Positions 34,468 to 43,019 of a DNA stretch of 64,000 nt are shown one piece after another. The notes beneath the pieces were generated by a model. The model did not search any database, was not told the DNA's origin, and worked only from the letters and a program-made list of their open reading frames with translations. The DNA is from Paenibacillus_F sp047238265 (GTDB lineage Bacteria; Bacillota; Bacilli; Paenibacillales; NBRC-103111), in the NCBI RefSeq assembly GCF_047238265.1, contig NZ_JBDFMM010000001.1, forward strand, positions 682,001-746,000, read 5' to 3'. A program made the translations under genes and the position numbers. Position 1 is the first letter of the stretch. Every line of letters starts with the position of its first letter.

Positions 34468-35967
34468 ATGAATCCACATCGTCCTTATCTCACTACGAAT
34501 CAAGGCGCGCCCGTTGCCGACAACCAGAATTCGAAGACAGCCGGTACTCACGGCCCGACGCTGCTCGAAGATTATCACCTTTTGGAGAAACTGGCTCATT
34601 TTGACCGTGAGCGCATTCCGGAGCGTGTCGTGCACGCGCGGGGTGCGGGGGCGTTCGGAGTATTCCGGCCTTATGCCAGTATGAGCGAGTATACGAAAGC
34701 CGCTTTTTTGCAGGACGCGTCTATTGAAACGAGAGTGCTTGTCCGCTTCTCGACGGTTATTCACCCGAGCGGTTCGCCGGAGACGCTTCGTGATCCGCGC
34801 GGCTTTGCCGTTAAGTTCTACACGACTGAAGGAAATTATGATCTGGTGGGCAACAATTTGCCCGTATTCTTTATCCGCGATGCGCTGAAATTCCCGGACA
34901 TGGTTCACTCGCTGAAGCCTGCACCGCATACAAATGTTCAAACGCCTAATCACTTGTGGGATTTCATGTCGCTTTCTCCCGAATCGACACACATGCTGAC
35001 CTGGGTATTCTCCGACCGCGGAACTCCCGCCAACTACCGGGAAATGGACGGGTTCGGGGTGCACGCTTTCAAATGGGTGAACGCGGATGGTAAAGTCGTT
35101 TACGTCAAATACACCTGGAAATCGCTGCAGGGTGTGCGTTCCTTAAGCCGCAAAGAAGCGGAAGAGCAGGGAGGACGCGATCACAATCACGCGACGCGCG
35201 ATTTGTATGACGCTATCGAGGCCGGCAATTATCCGGAATGGGAGCTGAATGTGCAGATGCTGGAACCGGAACGTTTGGACCAGTTCAGCTTCGATCCCCT
35301 CGATCCGACTAAGGATTGGCCGGAAGATCTCGTTCCGTTCGTCAAAGTAGGACGGATGACCTTGAACGAAAATCCTAAAAATTTCTTCGCCGAAGTCGAG
35401 CAGTCCGCTTTTGCGCCCAGCGTGCTTGTGCCGGGAATCGAACCTTCCGAAGACAAACTTCTGCAGGGCCGTCTGTTCTCCTACCCGGATACGCAGCGCC
35501 ACCGGCTGGGACCGAACTACATGCAGATCCCGGTAAACTGCCCTTACGCGCCGGTCCGGAATTATCAGCGGGACGGTCAAATGGCGGTTCGCCAGGATCA
35601 CTCGCCGATCAATTACGAGCCGAATTCCTATGACCATGCGCCGAAGGAAGCCGGAAACGCGTATGCGGAAAGCGAGCAGCCGCTGACGGGCCCTACTACA
35701 CGCCGCAAAATCGAGAAAACGGACGATTTCACGCAGGCAGGTGAGCGTTACCGGGGGATTACACCGGAAGAACGCGCTAATCTGATCGATAACCTCGTGA
35801 ACGACCTCAAACAAACGGACATGCAAATCCAGCTTCGCGCCGTCTGCAATTTTTTCCGTGCCGATGTGGAATTCGGAACAAGGCTTGCGGAAGGGCTCGG
35901 AATCGATCTCAGCGGGTTTATTCCGCAGGGAGCGGGCACCGGATCCGGACAAATGCCCCTCCGTTAA
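34468..35967 (+). CDS. katA: catalase (small-subunit, haem)
   Basis: A 499-residue monofunctional catalase that splits hydrogen peroxide. Signatures: DNQNSKTAGTHGPTLLEDYH, FDRERIPERVVHARGAGAFG with the catalytic histidine in VVHARG, VRFSTVIHPSGSPETLRDPRGFAVKFY, ALKFPDMVHSLKP with the proximal-side asparagine region in DLVGNNLPVFFIRD, and RLFSYPDTQRHRLGPNY with the haem-ligand tyrosine. The frame is open from 34402, but ATG 34468 has AAAGAGGTG five bases upstream and gives the standard N-terminus. Two PerR/Fur-type boxes flank its promoter, so peroxide induction is expected. Confidence 0.96.
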   Translation: MNPHRPYLTTNQGAPVADNQNSKTAGTHGPTLLEDYHLLEKLAHFDRERIPERVVHARGAGAFGVFRPYASMSEYTKAAFLQDASIETRVLVRFSTVIHPSGSPETLRDPRGFAVKFYTTEGNYDLVGNNLPVFFIRDALKFPDMVHSLKPAPHTNVQTPNHLWDFMSLSPESTHMLTWVFSDRGTPANYREMDGFGVHAFKWVNADGKVVYVKYTWKSLQGVRSLSRKEAEEQGGRDHNHATRDLYDAIEAGNYPEWELNVQMLEPERLDQFSFDPLDPTKDWPEDLVPFVKVGRMTLNENPKNFFAEVEQSAFAPSVLVPGIEPSEDKLLQGRLFSYPDTQRHRLGPNYMQIPVNCPYAPVRNYQRDGQMAVRQDHSPINYEPNSYDHAPKEAGNAYAESEQPLTGPTTRRKIEKTDDFTQAGERYRGITPEERANLIDNLVNDLKQTDMQIQLRAVCNFFRADVEFGTRLAEGLGIDLSGFIPQGAGTGSGQMPLR

Positions 35968-36223
35968 TTCGTTGGGCACGGGTAAGAGCACGGGAAACGC
36001 CGGAGGACGGTTTTGTTCGCCGCCGGGTTAAGCGGCCCGCCGGCATGCAGGAGGAATTTCCCCCCTTCCGGCATGCCGCCATGTGGTGCCCGCTTCACAA
36101 GGATGGTTGAAGTGTACGGATGCCGGTACGTTTCCGGCGCGAAGTTTTTAAAATAGATGGCCCTGTGTTTCCGCGGCAATAGACGGATACTCTTGTCTGC
36201 CGTGTCTTGCAATGGCCGGAACT
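35968..36223. other. spacer after katA
   Basis: About 255 bases between the catalase stop and the shared terminator, with no gene. A pair of GGCATGC-containing segments near 36043 and 36069 could form a long hairpin. Confidence 0.35.
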
Positions 36224-36262
36224 AAAAAGCCTTCTTTCCGACAAGGAAAGAAGGCTTTTTTC
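36224..36262. terminator. bidirectional terminator between katA and the hybrid kinase
   Basis: AAAAAGCCTTCTTTCC (36224-36239) and GGAAAGAAGGCTTTTT (36245-36260) are perfect 16-bp arms around GACAA with A- and T-runs on both sides. Confidence 0.9.
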
Positions 36263-36269
36263 GCTGAAT

Positions 36270-38462
36270 TCAGACGGGATTGAGGCTCCACCGTTTCACA
36301 AGCATCATGAGCGCCCGGTTATCGACCGGCTTCGTGATATAGTCCGAAGCTCCGGCTTCGATGCAGGCTTCCCGGTCGCCGGGAAGGGCCCGGGCGGTCA
36401 GAGCGATGATCGGCAGGTCCCGGTAAGCACCGTCCTTGCGGATGTGCCGGATCGCGGTTCTGCCGTCCATCTCCGGCATCATCATATCCATGAGGATCAG
36501 GCTGATCCCGGGATGGAGGGCAAGCAGGCGCAGGCATTCCCGGCCGCTGCCCGCTTCGAGCACTTCGGCTCCGCGGGATTTCAGCAGAGCGGACAGGCTG
36601 CGCACGTTGGCGTCGTCGTCATCGACGACGAGCACCGTGACCTTCCGCAGGAGCTGCTGGACCGCTTCGGCAGACGTACCGGCGCCTGCTGCGGGGGCGG
36701 GAACCGTCTGCGGCGTATCGTTGCCTGCGGCCGCATTCGCTATCCGGTCCGCAGGCCCGTCCGCACCCACCGCAGCTCCTTGCGCGGAGGCGGCGTCTGC
36801 CGTGCCCTCTTCCGCGGATTCCCGGCCTGCGGAGATACTGTCCGCCGCAGCGCCGGAGCCGGGTATAACCGCGTCGCCATCAGCGCCTTTCGCGGAGTCT
36901 GCGGAGGCACCGCCGTTTTCGGCGAAGGAGCCTCCGGAACGGTCGGAGCTTTCCTCCGGTAGCGGAGAGGAGAGCGGCGTAAGCCGTGGAAGCTTGGCGT
37001 CGTCCGCCAGCTGCCGAAGCTCATGCTCCTGGCCGCTCAAGCTGCTGGAAGGAAGGAGGAGGGTGAACGTGCTCCCGGCACCCTCTTCACTAACCAGCCG
37101 GATCTCTCCGCCCAGCAGCCGGGCAAACTGGCGTGAAATGGAGAGGCCCAGTCCGGTCCCGCCGAATTTGCGGCTGGTCGTGCCGTCCGCCTGGTAGAAG
37201 GCTTCGAAGATTTGTTCCCGCTTGTCCGCCCGGATGCCGATGCCAGTATCCCGGATGGCGGCGGCGGGATGCTGAACGCCCTGGGCGTCCATTTCGACGT
37301 AAAAGGTAAGAATGACGCCGCCCCGCTGTGTAAACTTGAACGCATTGGACAACAAATTTTTCAAAATCTGCTGAAGCCGCTGTTCATCCGTATGAATGAT
37401 ATCGGGAACGCCGGTTGAACGGATGTGGAAATACAGGCCTTTCTGGGCGGCAACGGGTTCGAACATCCGGGTCATTGCTTCGACGACTTCGCTGACGTTC
37501 ACTTCTCCCAGTGTGATGGCCATGTGTCCCGCTTCGATTTTGGACAGATCCAGTATATCGTTAATGAGCGTAAGCAGATCTTGACCGGAGGTGTGGATAA
37601 TCCCGGCGAATTCAATCTCTTCTTCCGTGAGCGCCCCGTTCTGATTTTCGGCAAGGAACTGCGACAGGATGAGCATGCTGTTCAGCGGGGTCCGAAGTTC
37701 GTGGGACATGTTCGCGAGAAATTCGGACTTGTAGCGGGAAGAGGCTATCAGCTCCTCGTTTTTCATTTCCAGCTCGTCGTGAATGCGCTGAAGCTCTGCG
37801 GTTCGTTCCTCGGCCAGCCGGAACTGTTCGGCCAGTTCCTTGTTGCTTTTGTTCAGCGCTTCACGCCGGAGAAAATCCGCTTTGAAATCGTGCAGGATGA
37901 AGGTGAAGAAAAAGCTGAAAAACAGTCCTGCCGTGCCGGACAGCGGAGCAAGCTCGATCAGATACGTAGCGGCCGGATACACACCCAGAATCGCGATATC
38001 CGCCACATTGAACAGGTTCACGATGAGAATAAGCAGCAAGATCCGGGTCGTCTGCCGCAGAGAGGTGCGTTTGAGCAGTTCGCTGGTCAGTGCCGTTACG
38101 ATGCCGAGGATGACCATATTGCCGAAGCCCGCCCAAGCGGCATGATTCAGGCCGAACGACAAGCGTGCCAGCCCGATCCCGAGCCCGATCAGTATGATAG
38201 GGAAAGGACGCGACAGGAAGAGGGGGGCGATCAGGATGGGCACGAATCTGAGATCGAAGATAACCGTGGCGCTCAGCCAGGCTCCGTACATCATCGAGAG
38301 CCAGCCCGCCGCTATCGAGAGCAGGATGTAGAGCATTTTCATCCAGTTGACGGGGACCCTGTATAAAATATATTTATAGGCCAGACTGCCTAAATAGGTA
38401 AATGTGAGCAAGGTGCTTATATTGGCAAAAAACGCTTTGAAATAATCTCCGAAATTGACCAT
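36270..38462 (-). CDS. hybrid sensor histidine kinase/response regulator
   Basis: A 730-residue membrane kinase. Residues 20-190 form about six hydrophobic segments in a 5TMR-LytS-like sensor (LRFVPILIAPLFLSRPFPII, GFGNMVILGIVTALTSEL). A coiled coil (203-245) leads to the H-box FLANMSHELRTPLN with phospho-acceptor H254, then the ATPase domain with NLLSNAFKFTQRGG, DTGIGI and GGTGLGLSISRQF. An Ala/Gly/Asp/Glu-rich, probably disordered linker (about 495-600) joins it to a receiver domain: LVVDDDDANV, LILMDMMMPEMDG with D659, and TKPVD. ATG 38462 follows AAAGGAAAAGAA and is preferred to the earlier ATG 38495. No separate output regulator is encoded beside it. Confidence 0.92.
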   Translation of the reverse strand: MVNFGDYFKAFFANISTLLTFTYLGSLAYKYILYRVPVNWMKMLYILLSIAAGWLSMMYGAWLSATVIFDLRFVPILIAPLFLSRPFPIILIGLGIGLARLSFGLNHAAWAGFGNMVILGIVTALTSELLKRTSLRQTTRILLLILIVNLFNVADIAILGVYPAATYLIELAPLSGTAGLFFSFFFTFILHDFKADFLRREALNKSNKELAEQFRLAEERTAELQRIHDELEMKNEELIASSRYKSEFLANMSHELRTPLNSMLILSQFLAENQNGALTEEEIEFAGIIHTSGQDLLTLINDILDLSKIEAGHMAITLGEVNVSEVVEAMTRMFEPVAAQKGLYFHIRSTGVPDIIHTDEQRLQQILKNLLSNAFKFTQRGGVILTFYVEMDAQGVQHPAAAIRDTGIGIRADKREQIFEAFYQADGTTSRKFGGTGLGLSISRQFARLLGGEIRLVSEEGAGSTFTLLLPSSSLSGQEHELRQLADDAKLPRLTPLSSPLPEESSDRSGGSFAENGGASADSAKGADGDAVIPGSGAAADSISAGRESAEEGTADAASAQGAAVGADGPADRIANAAAGNDTPQTVPAPAAGAGTSAEAVQQLLRKVTVLVVDDDDANVRSLSALLKSRGAEVLEAGSGRECLRLLALHPGISLILMDMMMPEMDGRTAIRHIRKDGAYRDLPIIALTARALPGDREACIEAGASDYITKPVDNRALMMLVKRWSLNPV

Positions 38463-38802
38463 TTCTTTTCCTTTCTCCATCCAAAAGCTCTGCAACCCAG
38501 CTCCATTTAGAGGTTCTTTCCTAGTATACCAAAATTATCGGCATCCCATCGGCACAAAAAAAGACCCCTTGGGGTCTTTCGGGCGTATAGCATACGATGC
38601 GTTAAAATAGCTGAAACGGTTTGTGCGGGCAGGTGCTGTAAAGGGATGCGCCAAGGACCGTTTACATATCGCGGGATCAGCAGATCCAGGGTTACGATCA
38701 TGCGGCCTCGGTAACGACAAGCGGATGCCCCCGCTTCATATAGAGCGGGTTCGTCCGGACCTCCGCTGTGCCGGCAAGCGGACCCGCAACAAGCCGTCAT
38801 AC
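38463..38802. other. intergenic stretch with a leftward terminator
   Basis: About 340 bases between queF and the kinase start. AAAGACCCC and GGGGTCTTT (38559-38579) form the terminator; other frames here lack ribosome binding sites. Confidence 0.45.
38555..38580. terminator. hairpin terminator downstream of queF
   Basis: AAAAAAAGACCCC and GGGGTCTTT flank a two-base centre, with A-run on one side giving a T-run on the minus strand. It would end the leftward queCDEF transcript about 220 bases after queF. Confidence 0.7.
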
Positions 38803-39297
38803 TCAGCGGTTATCGACTTTTTCCGGGTAAAGGTCGTGGTTCATCAGGCGGTGTTCCGCCATCTGTTCGTACTTGGTGCCGGGACGCCCGCAGTTGCAGT
38901 AAGGATCGATGGAGATCCCGCCCCGCGGAGTGAATTTGCCCCAGACCTCGATGTATTTCGGGTCCATGAGTTTGATCAGGTCGTTCATAATGATGTTCAT
39001 GCAGTCCTCATGGAAATCGCCGTGATTGCGGAAGCTGAACAGATACAGTTTGAGCGACTTGCTTTCAACCATTTTGTCGCCGGGCATATAGCTGATATAA
39101 ATGGTGGCAAAATCGGGCTGTCCCGTAATCGGGCAAAGGCTCGTAAACTCGGGACAGTTGAATTTGACGAAATAATCGCGGTAAGGATGTTTGTTGTCAA
39201 AGGATTCGAGCACCTGCGGCGCATAGTTAAACGGATATTGTGTCTGCTGATTGCCCAGCAGGGTGAGATCAAGCTCTTCCTGATTTCTTCCGGCCAT
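38803..39297 (-). CDS. queF: NADPH-dependent 7-cyano-7-deazaguanine reductase
   Basis: A 164-residue QueF that reduces preQ0 to preQ1 in queuosine synthesis. FNCPEFTSLCPITGQPDFATIYI contains the catalytic cysteine of the TSLCPITGQPD motif; ESKSLKLYLFSFRNHGDFHEDCMN contains the NADPH-binding signature; RGGISIDPYCNCG is the conserved end. GGAGGTG lies six bases before ATG 39297; the GTG three codons earlier overlaps that site. It is the last gene of the leftward queC-D-E-F set, separated from queE by about 280 bases that carry a 52-bp direct repeat. Confidence 0.95.
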   Translation of the reverse strand: MAGRNQEELDLTLLGNQQTQYPFNYAPQVLESFDNKHPYRDYFVKFNCPEFTSLCPITGQPDFATIYISYMPGDKMVESKSLKLYLFSFRNHGDFHEDCMNIIMNDLIKLMDPKYIEVWGKFTPRGGISIDPYCNCGRPGTKYEQMAEHRLMNHDLYPEKVDNR

Positions 39298-39357
39298 AAA
39301 AGGCACCTCCGGTTTTAAAGTTTATATGGACAGCGGGTAACCGCATAGCAGGCAAGG

Positions 39358-39461
39358 TTGAATGAAGGCGGCGGTTAGGCTGCCGCTAGGTAGAACGTAA
39401 GCAGGGCTGTTGAATGAAAGCAGCGGCCAGGCTGCCGATAGGCAGAACGTAAGCAGGGCTG
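39358..39461. repeat. two tandem copies of a 52-bp direct repeat
   Basis: Copies at 39358-39409 and 39410-39461 both begin TTGAATGAAGGCGGCGG or a near match and end GAACGTAAGCAGGGCTG, differing at about seven positions. They lie between queE and queF. No coding sense was found. Confidence 0.85.
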
Positions 39462-39577
39462 CCGGGAGACGGGCTTCCGTTCTGATCCGGGCGGTCAGAC
39501 CGCCGTGAACTGTTGCGGGGGTTCCGGCCCTGTGGCCCGCTGTCGTCCGTCTGTCTGTCGTCTGTCGTCCGCGAAGA

Positions 39578-40405
39578 TCAGACGCCCCGCTTGTTGCCCC
39601 ACAGCAGGGCGTGAAGCTGTGGCAGCACGCGCACGTCGTTCAAATCCTCGGACGCCATCGTCAAGTCGACGAGCCACTCGTATTTGCGGAGCAGCTGCCC
39701 GCGAAGCAGGTCGTCGTCCGCGAGACGGACGTCCTCGTTGCCCGCCTGCAGATAGAACGGGACGGCAGGGTAGCGGCGGTGGACTTCCCGGGCGAACGCG
39801 AAATCGCGTTCGTCGAACACGACCACCTTGAGGCTGATGCCGTCGGGGTTCAACCGCCGGACGATGTCGTCCAGCTTGGCGAAGTCCGTCTCCATGCCTG
39901 AGCTTGGCGGCTTGGGAGAGAGCGTGACCTCGTCGATCTCGGTCAGCCAGTCCTGCCAGCGGGAGCCCTGCGTTTCGACGGCGGTGCGGATGCCTTTGGC
40001 CCGCAGCAGCTTCACGAGGGGGCCGAGGCTGCGCAGGAGGGCCGGATTGCCGCCCGACAAGGTCACGTGGGAGAAGCGGCTGCCGCCTGTGCGGACAAGC
40101 TCCTCCCAGACGGCTTCCGCGGTGAGCGGACGGATATCGCCTGCGCCCGATCCGTCCCACGTAAACGCGGAATCGCACCAGGAGCAGCGGTAATCGCAGC
40201 CGGCGGTACGGACGAACATCGTCTTGCGCCCGATGACCATGCCTTCGCCCTGGACAGTCGGGCCGAAGATCTCGAGCACGGGGATAGCGGCTTCGGCCGG
40301 GGCCGTTTTACCCGAAGGGGCCGTAGAAACGGCCGTCGTTTCGCCCGTTGCGGGCAAGATCCGCGGAGGGGATGGGACCGCAGCATTTGTTTGGCTTGCG
40401 CTCAT
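39578..40405 (-). CDS. queE: 7-carboxy-7-deazaguanine synthase (radical SAM)
   Basis: A 275-residue radical SAM enzyme that contracts carboxytetrahydropterin to the deazaguanine ring. FGPTVQGEGMVIGRKTMFVRTAGCDYRCSWCDSAFTWDG contains the Cx3Cx2C cluster motif CDYRCSWC; HVTLSGGNPAL is the SAM-binding GGNP segment; QGSRWQDW and EVTLSPKPPSSGM follow. The first about 45 residues are a Ser/Thr/Ala/Pro-rich tail that most QueE proteins lack. ATG 40405 overlaps the queD stop (ATGA), which fixes the start. It converts the QueD product for QueC. Confidence 0.93.
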   Translation of the reverse strand: MSASQTNAAVPSPPRILPATGETTAVSTAPSGKTAPAEAAIPVLEIFGPTVQGEGMVIGRKTMFVRTAGCDYRCSWCDSAFTWDGSGAGDIRPLTAEAVWEELVRTGGSRFSHVTLSGGNPALLRSLGPLVKLLRAKGIRTAVETQGSRWQDWLTEIDEVTLSPKPPSSGMETDFAKLDDIVRRLNPDGISLKVVVFDERDFAFAREVHRRYPAVPFYLQAGNEDVRLADDDLLRGQLLRKYEWLVDLTMASEDLNDVRVLPQLHALLWGNKRGV

Positions 40406-40890
40406 TCGGACATCCACTCCCGTCTCGCTTCGGCATAGCTGGTCGGCGTCTCGTACAGGCGGACAAATTCGACCCTGCCGCCCCGGGCTTTCGCCTGCAC
40501 CTCATCCGACTGCAAAGCCGTCTCCATCTGTTCGTACAGCCAGACGACCATATTCTCGGCGGTGGTGTTCATGGGCGGGAGCGTCTCATTCAGGTAACGG
40601 TGATCGAGATAAGGCTCGATCCGGGATTTCCAGATGTCTTTGATCTCGCCGAAATCAAGCGTCAGGCCAATCTCGTTGACATGGCCGCTGATTCCGTAAA
40701 CGGCTTTGTACGTATGGCCGTGAAGGTTTTTGCACTTCCCCTCGTAGGCGTGCAGATGATGCGCCGCGTCGAACGTAAATTCTTTGGAAACGAGAACGCG
40801 TTTGGTATGATAACGGAGCTGTTCGTGCCGGATATCCTGGCCGTACTGCTGAAGGTTCTCTACGATGCGGAATTCGCCTGGCGTCTTCAT
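40402..40890 (-). CDS. queD: 6-carboxy-5,6,7,8-tetrahydropterin synthase
   Basis: A 162-residue member of the 6-pyruvoyltetrahydropterin synthase fold that makes the pterin intermediate of queuosine. VSKEFTFDAAHHLHAYEGKCKNLHGHTYK carries the zinc-binding histidines (FDAAHHL and LHGH) and the catalytic cysteine; LDFGEIKDIW, LDHRYLNE and PTAENMV-like NTTAENMVVWLYE follow. The frame is open from 40962, but ATG 40890 overlaps the queC stop as ATGA and gives the family N-terminus. It is between queC and queE and overlaps both, so the three are co-translated. Confidence 0.94.
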   Translation of the reverse strand: MKTPGEFRIVENLQQYGQDIRHEQLRYHTKRVLVSKEFTFDAAHHLHAYEGKCKNLHGHTYKAVYGISGHVNEIGLTLDFGEIKDIWKSRIEPYLDHRYLNETLPPMNTTAENMVVWLYEQMETALQSDEVQAKARGGRVEFVRLYETPTSYAEARREWMSE

Positions 40891-41552
40891 CGGGCACCGG
40901 CTCCTTCGCGCTCCAGAAGGTAGTTCTGAAGGCCGGCCGAACGCAGCTTGCATGCCGGGCACTCGCCGCAGCCGTCTCCGACGATGCCGTTATAGCAGGT
41001 AAGCGTCTTGGTGCGTACGAAATCGAAAGCTCCCAGCTCGTCGGAAAGCTTCCACGTCTCCGCTTTATTCAGCCACATTAGGGGCGTATGGATCACGAAT
41101 GGATAGTCCATCGATAAGTTCAGGGTTACATTAAGAGATTTTACGAAAGCGTCCCGGCAGTCCGGGTAGCCGCTGAAGTCCGTTTCGCAAACGCCGGTGA
41201 TGAGGTGTCTGGCTCCGGCCCCTTTGGCGTATACGCCTGCAAACGAAAGGAAGAGCAGGTTGCGTCCGTCCACGAACGTGGTAGGGGGCTCGCCTTCTTT
41301 TTCTTCAATCTCGATATCGCTGCGCGTCAGCGCATTGGGTGCGAGCTGGTTCAGCAGGCTCATGTCCAGTACGGTGTTTTTTACGCCAAGCTCGCGCGCA
41401 ATCCGTGCGGCGCACTCGATTTCGAGTTTATGCCGCTGCCCGTAATCGAACGTTAGCGTCTCCACCTCGCCAAAATGCTTCAGGGCCCAGAACAGGCACG
41501 TCGTGCTGTCTTGTCCGCCGCTGAATACGACAACTGCTTTTTCATGTTTCAT
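40887..41552 (-). CDS. queC: 7-cyano-7-deazaguanine synthase
   Basis: A 221-residue ATP-dependent nitrile-forming enzyme that makes preQ0. The N-type ATP pyrophosphatase loop VVFSGGQDSTTCLFWAL is at the start; TFDYGQRHKLEIE, PTTFVDGRNLLFLSFAGVYA and GVCETDFSGYPDCR match the family; the zinc site is CYNGIVGDGCGECPACKLR. TTTAAAGGAGACGGAAGAGCG precedes the ATG. It is the first gene of the leftward queuosine precursor cluster. I looked for a preQ1 riboswitch upstream and did not see one. Confidence 0.96.
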   Translation of the reverse strand: MKHEKAVVVFSGGQDSTTCLFWALKHFGEVETLTFDYGQRHKLEIECAARIARELGVKNTVLDMSLLNQLAPNALTRSDIEIEEKEGEPPTTFVDGRNLLFLSFAGVYAKGAGARHLITGVCETDFSGYPDCRDAFVKSLNVTLNLSMDYPFVIHTPLMWLNKAETWKLSDELGAFDFVRTKTLTCYNGIVGDGCGECPACKLRSAGLQNYLLEREGAGAR

Positions 41553-42039
41553 CGCTCTTCCGTCTCCTTTAAATAAAAAATAGGTGATGGAGAGAGTTCT
41601 TGATCCGTCATTTTAAACAAAACAAAAACAATGCCTCAAGGAAGGACGCGGCCATTCATAAGCGAACCGGAAAATGAACGTCAAAAAAACGCACACTTAA
41701 CGGCCGCTTTTAAGCAGCTGTGCCCGAATATCCAGGGATATTGTTTTTCCTTAGTTTTTTATAGAGGGAGTTCGCGAACCTCTCCCATATGCGCGGAGCA
41801 TATGGATTTTCTTATGGGGTTTTGAGTCCGGCACTTCCATGACCGCATTCCAAGCGGTGCCGAGGCGCCACGGAACCGTCTCATTATAACGCATTTGATC
41901 CGTCCATGTAAGGGAGCGGAGGAAATTTCCTTTATAATCGAACAATCTGTGCAGAGGATCGTGATGCCGTTTTATACTGGAAGTAACAAAATGACTTTCC
42001 TTCCTTATGAACGTTAAGGGGAGGCGGAAAGAGGAGACC
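41553..42039. other. divergent intergenic region with several hairpins
   Basis: About 490 bases between queC and the SDR gene with no convincing ORF. It holds a terminator-like hairpin (41727-41748), a GAGGGAG / CTCTCCC pair around TTCGCGAA (41764-41785) and a CATATGC / GCATATG pair (41786-41803). A queC promoter must be here but none stands out. Confidence 0.45.
41727..41748 (+). terminator. terminator-like hairpin with no upstream gene
   Basis: AATATC and GATATT arms around CCAGG are followed by GTTTTTCC. No rightward gene precedes it in the window, so its role is unclear. Confidence 0.4.
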
Positions 42040-42885
42040 ATGAACGTAAATAGCGCTGGAAATAGGCCGGGAAATACACCGGCTTCGGCAAACGGGGCTG
42101 CCGAACGCGGCAAAGAAGACCGCTCCCCTGTTGCCATCGTTACGGGAGTCTCCCGCAGGATCGGCATCGGCGCCGCCGTCTGCCGGGCGCTGGCGGCCAA
42201 AGGCATGGATGTGATGTTCACGTCCTGGTCCGCTTTCGACAAAGCCATGCCTTGGGGAGCGGATGAAGAGGGGCCGGACGCGATCCAGCGGGAGTTGACC
42301 CGGTCGGGAATACGCTGCGAACGACTGGAGATCGACCAGTCCGATCCGGAGGCGGCTAAGCGCATTATTGACGAAACGGAGAAGCGGCTCGGGTTTCCGG
42401 ATGTTCTCGTCAACAATGCGGCTTACTCCGTCAACGACGGGTACGAGAAGCTTGATGCGGCCGTGCTTGATGCCCACTATGCCGTAAACATGAGGGGGAC
42501 GGCCCTACTCAGCGTGGAATTCGGCCGCCGGTTCAGCCGGGGATCGGGCGGCAGGATTATCAACCTGACATCCGGCCAGTCTTTGGGTCCGATGCGGGGA
42601 GAGATCGCCTACGCGGCTACGAAGGCGGCTGTCGAAGCGATGACCGTGACTTTGGCTGCGGAACTGGCTCCCAAAGGGATTACGGTCAACGCGGTCAATC
42701 CCGGTCCGACCGATACCGGGTGGATGACGGAGGAGCTTCGGCACGAACTTGCAGGCCAGTTCCCGTCCGGACGAATCGGCAGACCGGAAGACGCCGCCAG
42801 ACTTATCGCGTTTCTCGCGGGCGAAGAGGCGGAATGGATCACGGGCCAGATTCTTCATTCGGAAGGCGGTTTCCGGCTCAAGTAA
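42040..42885 (+). CDS. SDR family oxidoreductase (3-oxoacyl-ACP reductase-like)
   Basis: Classical short-chain dehydrogenase of 281 residues. An N-terminal tail of about 30 polar residues precedes VAIVTGVSRRIGIGAAVCRAL (cofactor loop, in which the usual TGxxxGIG reads TGVSRRIGIG), VLVNNAAYSV, INLTSGQSLG with the catalytic Ser, YAATKAAVEAM with Tyr and Lys, and NAVNPGPTDTGWMTEEL. Substrate cannot be assigned; FabG-like and glucose-dehydrogenase-like enzymes share these motifs. ATG 42040 follows GAGGAGACC and is preferred over 42007. It diverges from queC. Confidence 0.88.
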   Translation: MNVNSAGNRPGNTPASANGAAERGKEDRSPVAIVTGVSRRIGIGAAVCRALAAKGMDVMFTSWSAFDKAMPWGADEEGPDAIQRELTRSGIRCERLEIDQSDPEAAKRIIDETEKRLGFPDVLVNNAAYSVNDGYEKLDAAVLDAHYAVNMRGTALLSVEFGRRFSRGSGGRIINLTSGQSLGPMRGEIAYAATKAAVEAMTVTLAAELAPKGITVNAVNPGPTDTGWMTEELRHELAGQFPSGRIGRPEDAARLIAFLAGEEAEWITGQILHSEGGFRLK

Positions 42886-43019
42886 ACATTGTTCGGCGTT
42901 TCGCGGCCGCGCAACATTCCCTTGGGACGATCCGTCAAGGAAATTGTGGTTGAGCACCGGCATGTGAAGACGAGCAATACGGGCTGAGAGCTTCGCACGG
43001 TGCGAAAGGGGATTTTTTA

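Noticed and set aside
41553..41640. preQ1-I riboswitch upstream of queC
   Set aside because: The minus-strand leader has an A/T-rich run near the start, but the conserved loop and tail pattern of preQ1-I are absent.
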